Part shown: piece after piece, positions 21,801 to 29,429 of the stretch | Position numbering within the stretch: position 1 is the first letter of the stretch | Layout: each line of letters opens with the position of its first letter | DNA from: Nematopogon swammerdamellus | Lineage: Eukaryota; Arthropoda; Insecta; Lepidoptera; Adelidae | Assembly (NCBI GenBank): GCA_946902875.1 | Contig: OX336339.1 | Location: forward strand, 1,544,397 to 1,608,396 | Reading direction: 5' to 3' | Length of the DNA stretch: 64,000 nt | Program-made: the position numbers and the translations under genes | Notes under the pieces: model-generated | The model's database searches: none | Told to the model about the DNA's origin: nothing | Seen by the model: only the letters and a program-made list of their open reading frames with translations

Positions 21801-22072
21801 GCGAATTCGCACTCTCGATGGAAATCGGGGACTATACTGAACCGATCGAAAAGATATTTTCAATGTCAAAATTTTACTTACGCGTAAACCTCCCTGAGGA
21901 AAACACCGATGGGTGTTTTCAACGTGAACAGCCTCCACAGGTTTCCGATGAGGGGCAGCGGTGACTCGTGCACTATCCCGCGCAGTCTCCAGTAGTCCAG
22001 GTTCCTCGTCAGGAACTTGTACAGTACGAAGATGAAGGAGAGAATTACCGCCACTGTACTTAGCCCGAACAT
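9661..22072 (-). CDS. Cytochrome P450, complete (9 exons, 503 aa), CYP3-clan-like
   Basis: Exons in transcript order: 22072-21882, 18071-17907, 17185-17049, 15497-15370, 14203-13963, 13335-13117, 11317-11199, 10611-10485, 9845-9661. Every intron is GT-AG, all phases join, and the total is 1512 nt with TAG. The N-terminus has a membrane anchor (residues 4-20, LSTVAVILSFIFVLYKF) and a Pro-containing hinge, SPLPLIGNL. Landmarks: C-helix W128xxxR132; I-helix AGFSTT at 304-309; K-helix E361ALR364; SPERF ending at 420; heme loop FGHGPKTCLG at 434-443 with Cys441 as the likely thiolate ligand. This is a microsomal monooxygenase. The sequence pattern fits the insect CYP3 clan (CYP6/CYP9 relatives), often involved in xenobiotic metabolism, but I cannot assign a family or substrate. 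The I-helix acid is replaced by Ser307. Introns are full of SINEs and LINE pieces. Confidence 0.93.
9935..10007 (-). tRNA. tRNA-like sequence, probably a pseudogene or SINE head
   Basis: The minus strand has a perfect A box (TGGCATAGTTGG), a B box inside a perfect 5-bp T stem (CCAGG TTCGAAT CCTGG) and a paired acceptor core (CCCGG/CCGGG), about 72 bases long. The anticodon loop reads GGATCAA, so position 33 is G instead of U, and the outer acceptor pairs mismatch. No SINE body follows. Confidence 0.4.
10095..10452 (+). repeat. S2 SINE, near full length
   Basis: Head GGGCGAGTGGTTTGGGCATC, then TTTACGTGCATACCTG, ACTAGGTGGTAGG and GGATTACATAAAAAA. It sits in the last P450 intron, 33 bases from exon 8. 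Confidence 0.85.
10485..10611 (-). CDS. P450 exon 8 (PERF and heme loop)
   Basis: GLHFDPAYWPNPEEFSPERF, then YYMPFGHGPKTCL. The donor is GTATGC, cut inside the Gly codon after CL. Confidence 0.95.
10850..11160. repeat. Foldback-type repeat with nested inverted repeats
   Basis: The outer ends are CCCCGACCCTTAAAAAGT and its approximate complement near 11127-11140. An inner pair, TTAAAGGAGTCCGGGGACCG (10932) and CGGTCCCCCGACTCCTTTAA (about 10998), flanks a 45-base loop. Related copies are at 29260-29410 and, in part, 37340-37385. Confidence 0.65.
11199..11317 (-). CDS. P450 exon 7 (ExxR)
   Basis: ALRMHPGFPFVDRICTRDYK completes E-A-L-R; the exon then reads VPGSDFVIEKGTNVFSPMM. Flanked by TTTATTTACAG and GTGAGT. 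Confidence 0.92.
11465..11695 (+). repeat. R1 repeat
   Basis: Begins CTAGCTGTGCCCGCGGCTCC, contains ATTAAAATCGGTTTAGTGG and ends GATTTTATTATAGGTAAGGA. Confidence 0.8.
11695..12045 (-). repeat. R2 fragment followed by an R3 tail fragment
   Basis: R2 in reverse (ATGATACTAAAACTGTATTG to GACACAGGATAGGC), then R3-like GTGAAAATTTCAACCGGCTA and GACAGACAGACAGACAG on the plus strand. The junction shows one repeat broken by or joined to another. Confidence 0.6.
12045..12372 (+). repeat. S3 SINE
   Basis: Head GGCCGGCACTTTAAAAGAAT, TCGTAAAAGGCGACTAAGGG, then the S1 body ACTAGGTGGTAGGGTTTAAC and tail to the A-run. Lies in P450 intron 6. Confidence 0.85.
12718..13062 (+). repeat. S4 repeat
   Basis: Shares GCCCCACTGCATCTCTCCCC and CGTAAAAGGCGACTAAGGGA with S3. 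It then diverges into CATGCAGCAGGTGGGTCTTC and CCGATTGTCGGGATTCAGCG and ends in GTATGTATGTAT. Confidence 0.8.
13117..13335 (-). CDS. P450 exon 6 (I-helix and start of K-helix)
   Basis: LEEDYFVGQVFMFMAAGFST holds the I-helix, and KLKEMKYLNCVVL leads into the split Glu of the ExxR motif. The acceptor is TTTGTTGCAG and the donor is GTGAGA. Confidence 0.93.
13405..13670 (+). repeat. R3 repeat, rearranged
   Basis: CCGGCCGAGTGCGAGTCGGA head, then CTTCTATGGGGACCCCCCTT and a GACAGACAGACAG end. The middle is deleted. In P450 intron 5. Confidence 0.7.
13963..14203 (-). CDS. P450 exon 5
   Basis: LAGEDWITAIRNNLAFSIPE through QTMREVVWEAVDKRRQGDIK and ends at NGTKM plus one base before GTATGT. Confidence 0.92.
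14215..14285 (+). mobile_element. LINE 3'-end scrap
   Basis: GGCATGGCATTCGCAATCCC, then GAATGTCCATGGACATCG, is the 3' end shared with the LINE copies at 44070-44140 and 16660-16720. It joins directly to an S1 SINE. Confidence 0.6.
14288..14640 (-). repeat. S1 SINE
   Basis: Tail GAAACTGACACGGTTGTC at 14292; head CCGCACCACTGACCTATCGA at about 14620. In P450 intron 4. Confidence 0.85.
15005..15310 (-). repeat. R3 repeat, reverse
   Basis: Begins GGTTCCGTATCCGTCATACG, passes GTAGCCCGTTGAAATTTTCA and ends CATCTAGCGAATAGAGCGTG. Ends about 60 bases from P450 exon 4. Confidence 0.75.
15370..15497 (-). CDS. P450 exon 4
   Basis: RTIDAKEMMASYTVDVISNA is followed by VLGQGILALHDPQDRLRRVS. The acceptor is CTGTTACAG and the donor is GTGGGT. 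Confidence 0.9.
15540..16470. repeat. Inverted-end repeat carrying an R3 insertion
   Basis: AGGAGGAGGTTCTCAATTCG at about 15556 recurs inverted at about 16422-16441 (GAGAACCTCCTCCTTTTTGG). Between them, 15790-16010 is a reversed R3 fragment. The pair may be the ends of one element or two opposed copies. Confidence 0.5.
16600..17012 (-). mobile_element. LINE 3'-end (CR1/Jockey-like)
   Basis: The minus strand reads RDVGSLSVFYRLFHGECWEE, then PYTLDLPRMRTNRF, RTAKLWNALPDHIFPP and FKRGVNGHLSGRHGI. This is the C-terminal tail of a non-LTR polyprotein in an intact frame. It ends about 35 bases from P450 exon 3, in intron 3. Confidence 0.75.
17049..17185 (-). CDS. P450 exon 3 (C-helix WxxxR)
   Basis: LFPLHGVEWKMLRSRLSPNF carries the WxxxR motif, which contacts a heme propionate in P450s. 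The donor is GTGAGT. Confidence 0.92.
17472..17862 (-). repeat. S1 SINE, near full length
   Basis: Tail from 17485, 5S-like segment at about 17772-17795, head CTGCACCACTGAGCTATCGA at about 17835-17855. Ends about 45 bases from P450 exon 2. Confidence 0.9.
17907..18071 (-). CDS. P450 exon 2
   Basis: Reads KYPEEKLVGMYVGHQQCLLV, then RDPALNRSILGRDCDYFAKN. The acceptor is TTGTTCTCAG and the donor is GTAAGC. Confidence 0.9.
18245..18470 (+). repeat. R1 repeat
   Basis: GATACTAGCTGTGCCCGCGG through ATTTTATTATAGGTAAGGA, with internal loss near GGGCGAGTTCACTG. Confidence 0.75.
18475..18700 (-). repeat. R2 fragment
   Basis: ATGATACTAAAACTACATTT to TGTGGCTCTCATATAAACCG, reverse orientation. Confidence 0.7.
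18700..18968 (+). repeat. S3 SINE, head truncated
   Basis: TCGTAAAAGGCGACTAAGGG, ACTAGGTGGTAGGGTTTAAC and the complete tail ending GTCAGTTTCCATAAAAAAAA. Confidence 0.8.
18985..19065 (-). repeat. Isolated S2-like tRNA-derived head
   Basis: The minus strand reads GGGTGGGCGAGTGGTCTGCG then GAGAGGTCCGAGGTTCGAAT, giving an A box and a perfect B box. No S2 body follows, so it is a solitary or recombined head. Confidence 0.55.
19188..19510 (+). repeat. S1 SINE
   Basis: Head GTCAGCCTCGCTAGCTCAGT, 5S-like GGTCGGTACTTGGATGGCTG, B-box-like segment and body. The tail is truncated after AGCGCTGAAATGGCACC. Confidence 0.85.
19765..20145 (+). repeat. R3 repeat, full length
   Basis: AACCAGCCAAGTGCGAGTCG to CATACGGAACCCTAAAAA, with a (GACA)n tract near 20060. 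In P450 intron 1. Confidence 0.85.
20417..20827. mobile_element. MITE with about 70-bp terminal inverted repeats
   Basis: The left end AGGGTGTTACGTTAGTCATG continues into TTAATTTCGGGAGGGTTAC. The right end is its inverted counterpart (CCTCCCGAAATTAATGACAT to CGTAACACCTTATAT). The roughly 410-bp element has no coding capacity. In P450 intron 1. Confidence 0.8.
20896..21205. repeat. Direct repeat of about 105 bp
   Basis: ATCTGTGATTTAGGATAGGG begins both 20906-21000 and 21107-21203. The copies share CCATGTTTTAAA and ATTGACAAGT blocks and differ at several sites. Confidence 0.6.
21205..21870. other. AT-rich intron 1 of the P450
   Basis: Homopolymer-rich AT sequence with A and T runs; no gene or recognisable repeat seen. 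Confidence 0.4.
21882..22072 (-). CDS. P450 exon 1 (membrane anchor)
   Basis: Starts at ATG 22072-22070, residues 1-63 plus two bases, and ends before GTAAGT. Carries the hydrophobic anchor and the SPLPLIGNLW hinge. Confidence 0.9.
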
Positions 22073-22204
22073 CTTGTCTCGATATCTGTTCGGGAAAGAC
22101 GCACCTTGTCAACGCACGGTCACACGGATAGAACGAATTGTGACAAGTTCGAGCGCAGTATTACTGCCATAAGAATGTTCAATAAACAATAAACAATCAA
22201 TATA

Positions 22205-22435
22205 CTAATAATAAATCTGTAAGGGATGGTCATGGAGTAAGTTATATGGGCTTTTAAATTACCGTGGTTGTTAGACATGTATGTATGTATGTTCCTCCAT
22301 AACTCTTAAAGCGTTCATCCGAATTGTTCCGCGCGCCAGAAATAAAGGTAACGCAGGAACACAGCTCGGCCTTCTTACTTTCTTCTTTTTAAATAGGAAT
22401 TTCACGTGAGCGAAGCCGTGGACAAAAGCTAGTAA
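22205..22435 (-). repeat. R2 repeat, deleted
   Basis: TAATAAATCTGTAAGGGATG, CATAACTCTTAAAGCGTTCA and GAGCGAAGCCGTGGACAAAA in reverse order of the family. In the predicted 5'UTR intron. Confidence 0.7.
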
Positions 22436-22571
22436 ACAATAAACAATCATTGTTACCTCGACGCAGTACGTCCGCAGTATGGTATGGATGAAATACCGAA
22501 AGGGTGATTGTGTGCGTGAGACTGAATAACTAATTGTTTTCAAATGTATATATTGAAGACATAAATGTTTT

Positions 22572-22860
22572 TTTAGGTTTCCGTATACCGTACGGAAGCC
22601 TATTGCTAAGCCTACGCCGTCTGTCTGCCTGTCCTACTGCGGTATCTTTTGAACTGTAATAGGTATCCGGTAGAAATTTTTACAGAATAGGTATGTGTTA
22701 TTTATTATGGCGGATATAACAACAAATAATAAAAAATAGAAAAGCAAAAAAATTAAGGGGGCTTCCCGTACAAGAAAAAGTGTTTTTTTTCATTGTTTTT
22801 TTTTGTGGTGCTGAAACCTCGGTGCGCCAGTCCGACTCTCACTTAGCCGGTTTTTTTCTA
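22572..22860 (-). repeat. R3 repeat, reverse
   Basis: GGTTTCCGTATACCGTACGG, CTTTTGAACTGTAATAGGTA, then the CCTCGGTGCGCCAGTCCGAC head near 22830. Confidence 0.75.
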
Positions 22861-22964
22861 TCCCCCATACATTTGGATGATAGCCCCTCCAAATTTATGG
22901 AGAATGGTAAAATTATATATGTCTTCAAAATTAAAAGTGGTAAAACAGAAGTTATTATGTCAGC

Positions 22965-23330
22965 CTCGATAGCCCAGTGGTGCAGAAAGTCGACAGTCGC
23001 TATTGATGGTCAAGCAACGCTGGGCCGGTCAGTATTTGGATGGGTGCCCGCTCTACCGTTGGAGGCTGGCCGTGGGTCGGCTTCCACGTAAAACTGTTCC
23101 TTCCCTTCTTACCTTACTAGGTGGTTCAACCCGCCCGGGTTGGTACCACCGCACTGAATGAAACGTCGGTCGAAACGGCTATGTAAATAGTTTGTGTTTT
23201 CCGTCCCAGATCAGTGTAGCCGGCACGACCGAAGGGAAGCAGTGACATGGCACCTAGTTCACCCGGTGTTATAGGCTGACATCACGCATGCTGTTAGGTG
23301 ATGTAGCCAACCGTGTCAGTTTCCATAAAA
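22965..23330 (+). repeat. S1 SINE, full length
   Basis: GTCAGCCTCGATAGCCCAGT head, 5S-like GGTCAGTATTTGGATGGGTG, body CCTTACTAGGTGG, tail GTCAGTTTCCATAAAAAAAA. Confidence 0.88.
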
Positions 23331-23551
23331 AAAAATCAGTTTCACGCACACATCATCCTTTCGGTATTGCGTACTTTACTGCAGACATGCTGTGTACTGG
23401 TAACTCCGCGCAAACTAAAGTATTTATCCGGTATGCGATAAGAAAATATGATAAATTTAGTTGATTGCTAAATTGGTACAAAACTCATTGACAATTTTTT
23501 ATTCATAGATTTAATATTTTCACTTTAGAAAGAAATACGATTTTTTTTTAT

Positions 23552-23655
23552 GGTAACTGACACGGTTGGCTACATCACCTACAACATCCGTGTTGTCAGC
23601 CCATAACACCGGGTGAACTTGGTGCCACGTCAGTGCTTCCCTTCGGTCGTGCATA
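23552..23655 (-). repeat. S1/S3 tail fragment
   Basis: TATGGTAACTGACACGGTTG to CTTCCCTTCGGTCGTGC only. Confidence 0.75.
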
Positions 23656-24181
23656 AATATTATGGAGTATACAAATTTTAGAACAAAAATTCTTCAGTTT
23701 TAAAATCAGTACAACACACAAGGTTGACTGTAAGAAATCTCTATAAGGGATAAGTCCGCCTTTGCACCTTATGTAAATTTTCTAATGTGCTTCGGTCTTC
23801 CCATTGATTGAGTAAATTGTGTGGTACCCTCGGTGCGCGAATCCGGCTTTCACTTGGCTGGTTTTTATTAAGATAGTGTAAGTGTTTTTTAACATTTAAT
23901 TTTAAATATTTCTTACTATCCGAACAATTAAGCAAACATTTTGTTTATAATTATTTAAAAAAAAAAATACTTTTATGTGCTTACCTAGATAAGGATTGCG
24001 ATTGGGGTTGTCAATATAAAAGGTAAATTTTTTACAAAAGGTACAAAAACTAGCCTATCCGATTCAGTATCTGAAACTGTACTTCCTGCCTTCGGGTGTT
24101 AGACAGGTATTTTGTTCACCGTGTATAGTCAAAATTATTTGTTTTCTCTATGTGTGAAGTAGTACTTATATTATTTTTAAT

Positions 24182-24404
24182 CACAACAGCTTTACTCACG
24201 GTTCTTTACGAGCTATGTGGCTCGACGTTTCGGGCCAAGCGTATGGCCCATCTTCATGAAGATGGGCCATACGCTTGGCACGAAACGTCGAGCCACATAG
24301 CTCGTAAAGAACCGTGAGTAAAGCTTGAAGATGGGCCATACGCTTGGCACGAAACGTCGAGCCACATAGCTCGTAAAGAACCGTGAGTAAAGCTGTTGTG
24401 TTTA
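24182..24404. repeat. 138-bp palindrome with duplicated right arm
   Basis: Arms GCTTTACTCACGGTTCTTTA and its complement meet head-to-head at CTTCATGAAG (centre 24256/24257), spanning 24188-24325. The right arm is then repeated once more to about 24404. About one mismatch per arm. Confidence 0.9.
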
Positions 24405-24562
24405 AAATAATGTCTAACAACCACGGTAATTTTAAAAACCCATATAAGTAGTACTTATATTTATTAGCGTCGATCTTTCAAGACTTGACATTGGCAAAAT
24501 AAGCCGAAGTTATATAGGTTAATCGCCAGAATTAAAAAGAAGAAGAAGAACTTGTCACTTAC

Positions 24563-24684
24563 ACGAAACTACTTGGCTACGTTGAAAAGTTAATCTGAAG
24601 ATGTAACGCCGTGTACACACTTGCCTTATTGTTCAAATCCTTCAAGGACACGTCTTGCTATCGCACAGAACTTTCGTACTGACT
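24563..24684 (-). other. Predicted 5'UTR exon of the P450 gene
   Basis: On the minus strand an arthropod initiator (TCAGT, A at 24684) starts a 122-base stretch with no ATG. It ends TTTCGT directly before a consensus GTAAGTGAC donor (24562 downwards). A matching acceptor, TTTCCCGAACAG, lies 13 bases before the P450 ATG (CAG at 22088-22086). Splicing would give a short leader with a 2.5-kb intron. Inferred only; transcript reads would settle it. Confidence 0.6.
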
Positions 24685-24714
24685 GAGTGGTGCTTGGTTC
24701 TTACTGCTTATATA
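24678..24714 (-). promoter_or_regulatory. Core promoter (TATA box and initiator) for the P450
   Basis: TATATAAG on the minus strand begins at 24714, exactly 30 bases before the A of TCAGT at 24684. A second overlapping TCAGT gives an alternative start at 24680. Just upstream (24757-24766) is the palindrome GCGATATCGC next to a GAGCGAGAGAGG run, candidates for factor binding. Confidence 0.6.
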
Positions 24715-25217
24715 CAAAGCAAGGCGTCCCCGCGAAACTCCCGCTGAGCACGATAAGCGATATCGCCTCTCTCGCTCTCGCCCGCTGTTGTGACTGGAAG
24801 TTCCAACTGGGATTCCCTCACAGTATCCAGCTTTGAAGAAGCCATACTTGACCGAGCGGCAAAGCTCTTGGTTCTGTCGCGAAAAGCTTACGTTCGGTAC
24901 CTACCTGTCGAATTTTAAGAATCCCGCCCCAACATTGCGAAAATGCTATAAAAAATCCGACTGCAACAAACTAAGGAATAAGAGAAGAAAACAACAGACA
25001 TTAGAAGTACAACCATAGAATACTTACCGTTTTCGTACGTACCTACGTACGAAAACGGAAGAATAAATAAAAAAAAAATAACAAGAAAAAATGAGAGAAC
25101 TGTCTATACGAATCCTGACAGCTGTCACTTTTTTGACATTTCAGTTGTCAAACATTTTTCTTCATTTTATTTTTATTACAATACAGTATAATCTCTACTT
25201 TCCATTTCTCTGCGTAT

Positions 25218-25430
25218 AGTGCCACCAGGAAGTTATGAGGCGTGGGAAATATGCAAAACTGTCTGCATTCCTAGGAAGGGACGGTGAACTTTCAGTCGAA
25301 AGTTTGTCGATAATTATATGACTTAATAACCTAAATTATCGACAAACTTTTGATCGAAAGTTCACGTCCCTTCTTAGGAATTCAGACAGTTTTGCATATT
25401 CCCCACGCCTCATAACTTCCTGGTGGCACT
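25218..25430. mobile_element. Foldback MITE (about 98-bp inverted arms)
   Basis: AGTGCCACCAGGAAGTTATG opens the left arm and CATAACTTCCTGGTGGCACT closes the right arm. The arms pair almost throughout around a short AT loop near 25315-25335. No ORF. Confidence 0.85.
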
Positions 25431-26735
25431 CTACCATTTCTATTAGTAACTATTATTAATCCGATATGTGTGCGATGATACAAGAATTTCTGTTTGATTC
25501 GAAAAACTTATCAATTCACTTTCAACTCCAACGACTTGGACGGCGCCCGTCCCGCCAGACGTCCGACGCAAAGTTAATAATGCCACCGAACCCTACTTCC
25601 TGGCGGCTCCATTAGCTCTCCAAAATTCGTTTTCCGTTTAACAAAAAAATTTGTGTCTCTAAAACTTATTAGGTAGATTGTAAAAACTAAACAGGACAAA
25701 TTCATGCATACTACCATACGAATGATGTATAAAGAATAATACATAATATAAATATACGTATGGTTTATTATAATACCGCAGACAGGCGGGCGTCACCCCA
25801 CACGTCAACGCCATTTACGTTTTCCGCATAGAAAAGGACACCGTACATCATACAACCTTGACGTAGAAAAAAAAGAATTAAAATGTTTACTGGAAAATAA
25901 ATAAAAATCTTTTAATATTTTATTTAAAATAAAAGTGTGTAAAGCCTTTTTAAAACCCTGCAAGGAGATAGGTATAATGATATTGTATTTGTAGTAGTAT
26001 TGTATTATGTATCCCATAATATTTGTTGAACGTCAAATTACAATAAATTAATTATTATTAGGTGTAACGCGGCTTGCGTACTTGGCACTTGCACCGGTGC
26101 AGCGACTCTGTCAAATTTAAATGAAATATATTATTTATAGGTAGTTTTAATTTTTATTTATTTATTTTTTAGGTTTAGTTTATAAGTTATTATAGTTTAG
26201 TTGTATCATATTTCTTAATTTTAGTTTAATTTTATTGTATATATATACGTATATATATATATATAATAATTAATAAATAAATTGTATAATCGAAGATTAT
26301 TAATAAAATCTATTATAATATAGTTAATAAGAAACATTTTATTATAAAACAACTACTTTATGTATTTATAATTTGGATTTCTCAATTGGAGATTATTTTA
26401 TATTTTTGGGGGATTCTTTTTTTCGTATGGGAATACCAAAAAATGTAATAATTCCAAACAATTCTTATACACGCCTAGTCAGAGAGATAATGGGGAGGTA
26501 CCGGAAACAGCCAATACTCCTCACCTCGCGAAACCACGCTTAGTGAGATACCGTACCAGCAGATTTGAGGACTATTAGAAGCGCTATCCAGCTTGTTAAG
26601 GCGCAAATAAGACTCAAAAGGTCAACTTTAAATGAAATTGTTGAGCTATTGGTAAAGACAAAAAATATGTAAAAATATATGTTATGTGTACGAAAATTGT
26701 ACTTTCAAGTTAAATTCTCTTCACAGAAACCCTAA
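25431..26735. other. Intergenic, no gene seen
   Basis: AT-rich, with a TATATATACGTATATATATA run near 26240. At 26500-26560 a short stretch (CCTCGCGAAACCACGC) resembles 38985-39010, suggesting an unclassified repeat. Confidence 0.35.
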
Positions 26736-26737
26736 AA

Positions 26738-27125
26738 AAACTGCAACGTGCAAGAAGATCCCCCACCCCCATTCTTCCATCTTTTCACGCGCAACAGGTT
26801 GGGGCTGCATGCAAATACTGTCGATATCCCTCCACTTAAGACAAATCGATCCTGTAAATCTTTTATTTACAGGGTTGCCAACATTCACATTGGGTATGGG
26901 AGTGTCACAGGTGGGAGTGCATTTCACAATGCATTCACCTGCATCCTTTCCTCCAAATGTACAGTCTGGGGTCCTTCAAACATAATGTGAAGGTGTACCT
27001 AGCCGGCCGACATGGTATTCGCAGCCCCCGTCAATATCCCAATGCCCGTGGGCGCCGTCAGACTACACCTCTGCGTTAGTCTGGCGAGCGCCATATGTCG
27101 TGCTTCCCATAAGAAAAAGAAGGAA
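26738..27125 (+). mobile_element. LINE 3'-end fragment, divergent
   Basis: Broken frames read RNRLGLHANTVDIPPLKTNR and SCKSFIYRVAN, related to the LDLPRMRTNR / SFIYRT tail of the copies at 16.7 and 46.3 kb. The end has CAATGCCCGTGGGCGCCGTC. Confidence 0.55.
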
Positions 27126-27223
27126 CATATGGCTACGGAACCCTCTGCGGGTGGACAGAGTTCTAACTTAATAGGGTTTTAGTATTTTCGTATAGCCACA
27201 TAGCAAAATAGTGCCTAACTGAG

Positions 27224-27657
27224 AAAGTATACCTAGTAGATTTTGTGATTACAGCTTTTTCCACACAACTTACAAATGATACTAACAAAATATACCTAGT
27301 AGATTTTATGATTACAGCTCTTTCCCAACAGCTAACAAATGATATAACAAAGTATACCTAGAAGATTTTATGATTACAGCTCTTTTCTAACAACTAACAA
27401 ATGATACTAACAAAGTATACCTAGAAGATTTTATGATTACAGCTTTTTCCACACAACTTACAATTGATACTTACAAAATATACCTAGTAGATTTTATGAT
27501 TACAGCTCTTTCCCAACAACTAACAAATGATATAACAAAGTATACCTAGAAGATTTTATGATTACAGCTTTTTTCTAACAACTAACAAATGATACTAACA
27601 AAGTATACCTATTAGATTTTATGATTACAGCTCTTTTCTAATAACTAACAAATGATA
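27224..27657. repeat. Tandem array, 62/63-bp unit, 7 copies
   Basis: Units begin AAAGTATACCTAGTAGATTT and contain ATGATTACAGCTCTTTTC and AACTAACAAATGATAC. Starts are near 27224, 27287, 27349, 27412, 27474, 27536 and 27599. A further unit lies at 27913-27975, beyond an insertion. Confidence 0.9.
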
Positions 27658-27912
27658 TTGTACTGGAGCTTCCAGAAATAATAGTCTTTGTAGACGATGC
27701 GAAGAGAAATCATTTATTCACTGATTAATGTTTTAATACATGTGGAGATTTTGGCGTATGGTTCTGAACTCAGCAATGTTTGTAAACAATATCGACAAGG
27801 TAAAGCGACACATTCGAAACATTGGAAAATACTACTTTGAATTTGAACATTAACTCTAAATTGGCTCTATGGCAAAAGTATAGAATCTCGCGCTGGCTAA
27901 CTGCCAGTGCAA
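27658..27912. mobile_element. 255-bp insertion (MITE) inside the tandem array
   Basis: Starts TTGTACTGG and ends CCAGTGCAA (imperfect inverted ends). It is flanked by TA on both sides (27656-27657 and 27913-27914). Removing it restores the array period. Confidence 0.75.
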
Positions 27913-27975
27913 TACTAACAAAGTATACCTAGTAGATTTTATGATTACAGCTCTTTTCTAACAACTAACAAATGC

Positions 27976-28600
27976 TCGAAACGCATTATTTTGCGGCCGG
28001 CAACTGTACATTGTATCTATTTAATTTTATTTTAAACTTTTAAAGAAACAAACAGTTACAATATTAAAATACATAGAAAATTAACTCTAGCCTAACAGCT
28101 AAATCAGTAAAGTTTCTACAATTTAATTTTAATCCTACAATTAATAATATCAACAAAAATATATTATATACAAAATATGAAATGTATACATTTGTTTATA
28201 GGAAAAGAAAGGAAAAAAATATTTATTGAATTGTTATAAAAGATTAATCGTAGTGTAGTTATCTGGGAAAACTTCACAGTTACATAGATAAGCAACTGTT
28301 ACAGTTAGATAAGTGGGTTTTAATGTATTTTATTATTTTAATGTTCCCGTAAAAAAATAACAAGTGATTAATATTTTGGTCACAACATTAATCTTGTCAC
28401 TATTAAAATTGTTTTGCTAAGTGATATGATAATGTTTTATTTCTAACTGTTGCATCATTCTATCCCTTCCCTTTTTAGCGTTCCATATCTGTCGAAAAGA
28501 AAGAAAGAAAGAAAGAAATGATTTTTATTTTCTCTTAATTAATCCTTAAAATAACAACGGTACAAAAACTAAAAGAGAAGAGAAAAAGGGACAGCCGCAG
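27976..28600. other. AT-rich intergenic DNA
   Basis: No gene seen. Contains a (GAAA)n run near 28497-28520. Confidence 0.35.
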
Positions 28601-28614
28601 CCTTTGCCTACGCC

Positions 28615-28652
28615 TTCCTCCTCGCACGGGACCCTATTACTAAACCTACGCC

Positions 28653-28714
<62 letters not shown>

Positions 28715-28862
28715 CTGTCCGAGCCGAGGGCTGTATCTCTTGAACCGTAATAGGGTAGCACGTCGTTTTCACAGAATATGTGTTATTATGGCCGATATAA
28801 CAACAAATAATAAAGATAAGAAAAAGTAAAAAATTCAAGGAGGTCCCCATAGAAGAAACTAA
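28615..28862 (-). repeat. R3 tail with (GTCT)n microsatellite
   Basis: GGGACCCTATTACTAAACCT, then about 14 GTCT units at 28650-28722, then the reversed R3 body to GGAGGTCCCCATAGAAGAAA. Confidence 0.8.
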
Positions 28863-28909
28863 AGTACTTGCGAAAAAGTAAATCAAAACTGAAAACGATA
28901 CCCGTGCAG

Positions 28910-29090
28910 ACCGGATGTAAGATGGCCGCATAGCAGCCTCGGTTGTGTTCTCCTCTAGTCCAGTATAGCCAGCAATCCGAAGGGAAGTCTCTGGTATAGC
29001 ACCTACCTCCTCAGTGGTGATATTGGCTGGTCGGAGCATCTGCTTTGGCCCCTCTGACTAAGCCACCCATACCGGATTACATAAAACAAA
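28910..29090 (+). repeat. S2 SINE, 3' half
   Basis: CCGGATGTAAGATGGCCGCA to CCGGATTACATAAAACA. Confidence 0.8.
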
Positions 29091-29139
29091 TTATAAGAAC
29101 AATTTATGGGGTAGAGAAGAAATTAAGGCTAAAAAATAA

Positions 29140-29235
29140 ACAAGAATGCCCGTGGGCGCCGTCGGACTACACCTCTGCGTTAGTCTGGCGCGCGACATTT
29201 GTCGTGCTCCCCATAAAAAAAAAAAAAAAAAGAAT
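29140..29235 (+). mobile_element. LINE 3'-terminal scrap
   Basis: AATGCCCGTGGGCGCCGTCG and GTCTGGCGCGCGACATTTGT, followed by an A-run. Matches the end of the LINE at 27040-27110. Confidence 0.55.
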
Positions 29236-29259
29236 GCGCATGGCATAAAACAAAATTAC

Positions 29260-29410
29260 AAATTTTAAAAACCCCCGACCATTAAAAAGTCAAAAATAAT
29301 TTCCGTTTACTTACTTAAAGCAGTCGGTGGACGGCTAAGTAAATACCCGCGCAGCTCTGAGTTTTTATGTTTTACTTAGCGGTCCCCCGACTCCTTTAAG
29401 TAAGTCCAAA
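29260..29410. repeat. Foldback-type repeat (copy of 10850-11160)
   Basis: ACCCCCGACCATTAAAAAGT and CGGTCCCCCGACTCCTTTAA, with the inverted inner pair around CGCGCAGCTCTGAG. Confidence 0.6.
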
Positions 29411-29429
29411 TTATGATTCTGATTATCTG

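Noticed and set aside
27224..27975. CRISPR array
   Set aside because: The 62/63-bp units are contiguous without unique spacers, and this is an animal genome.
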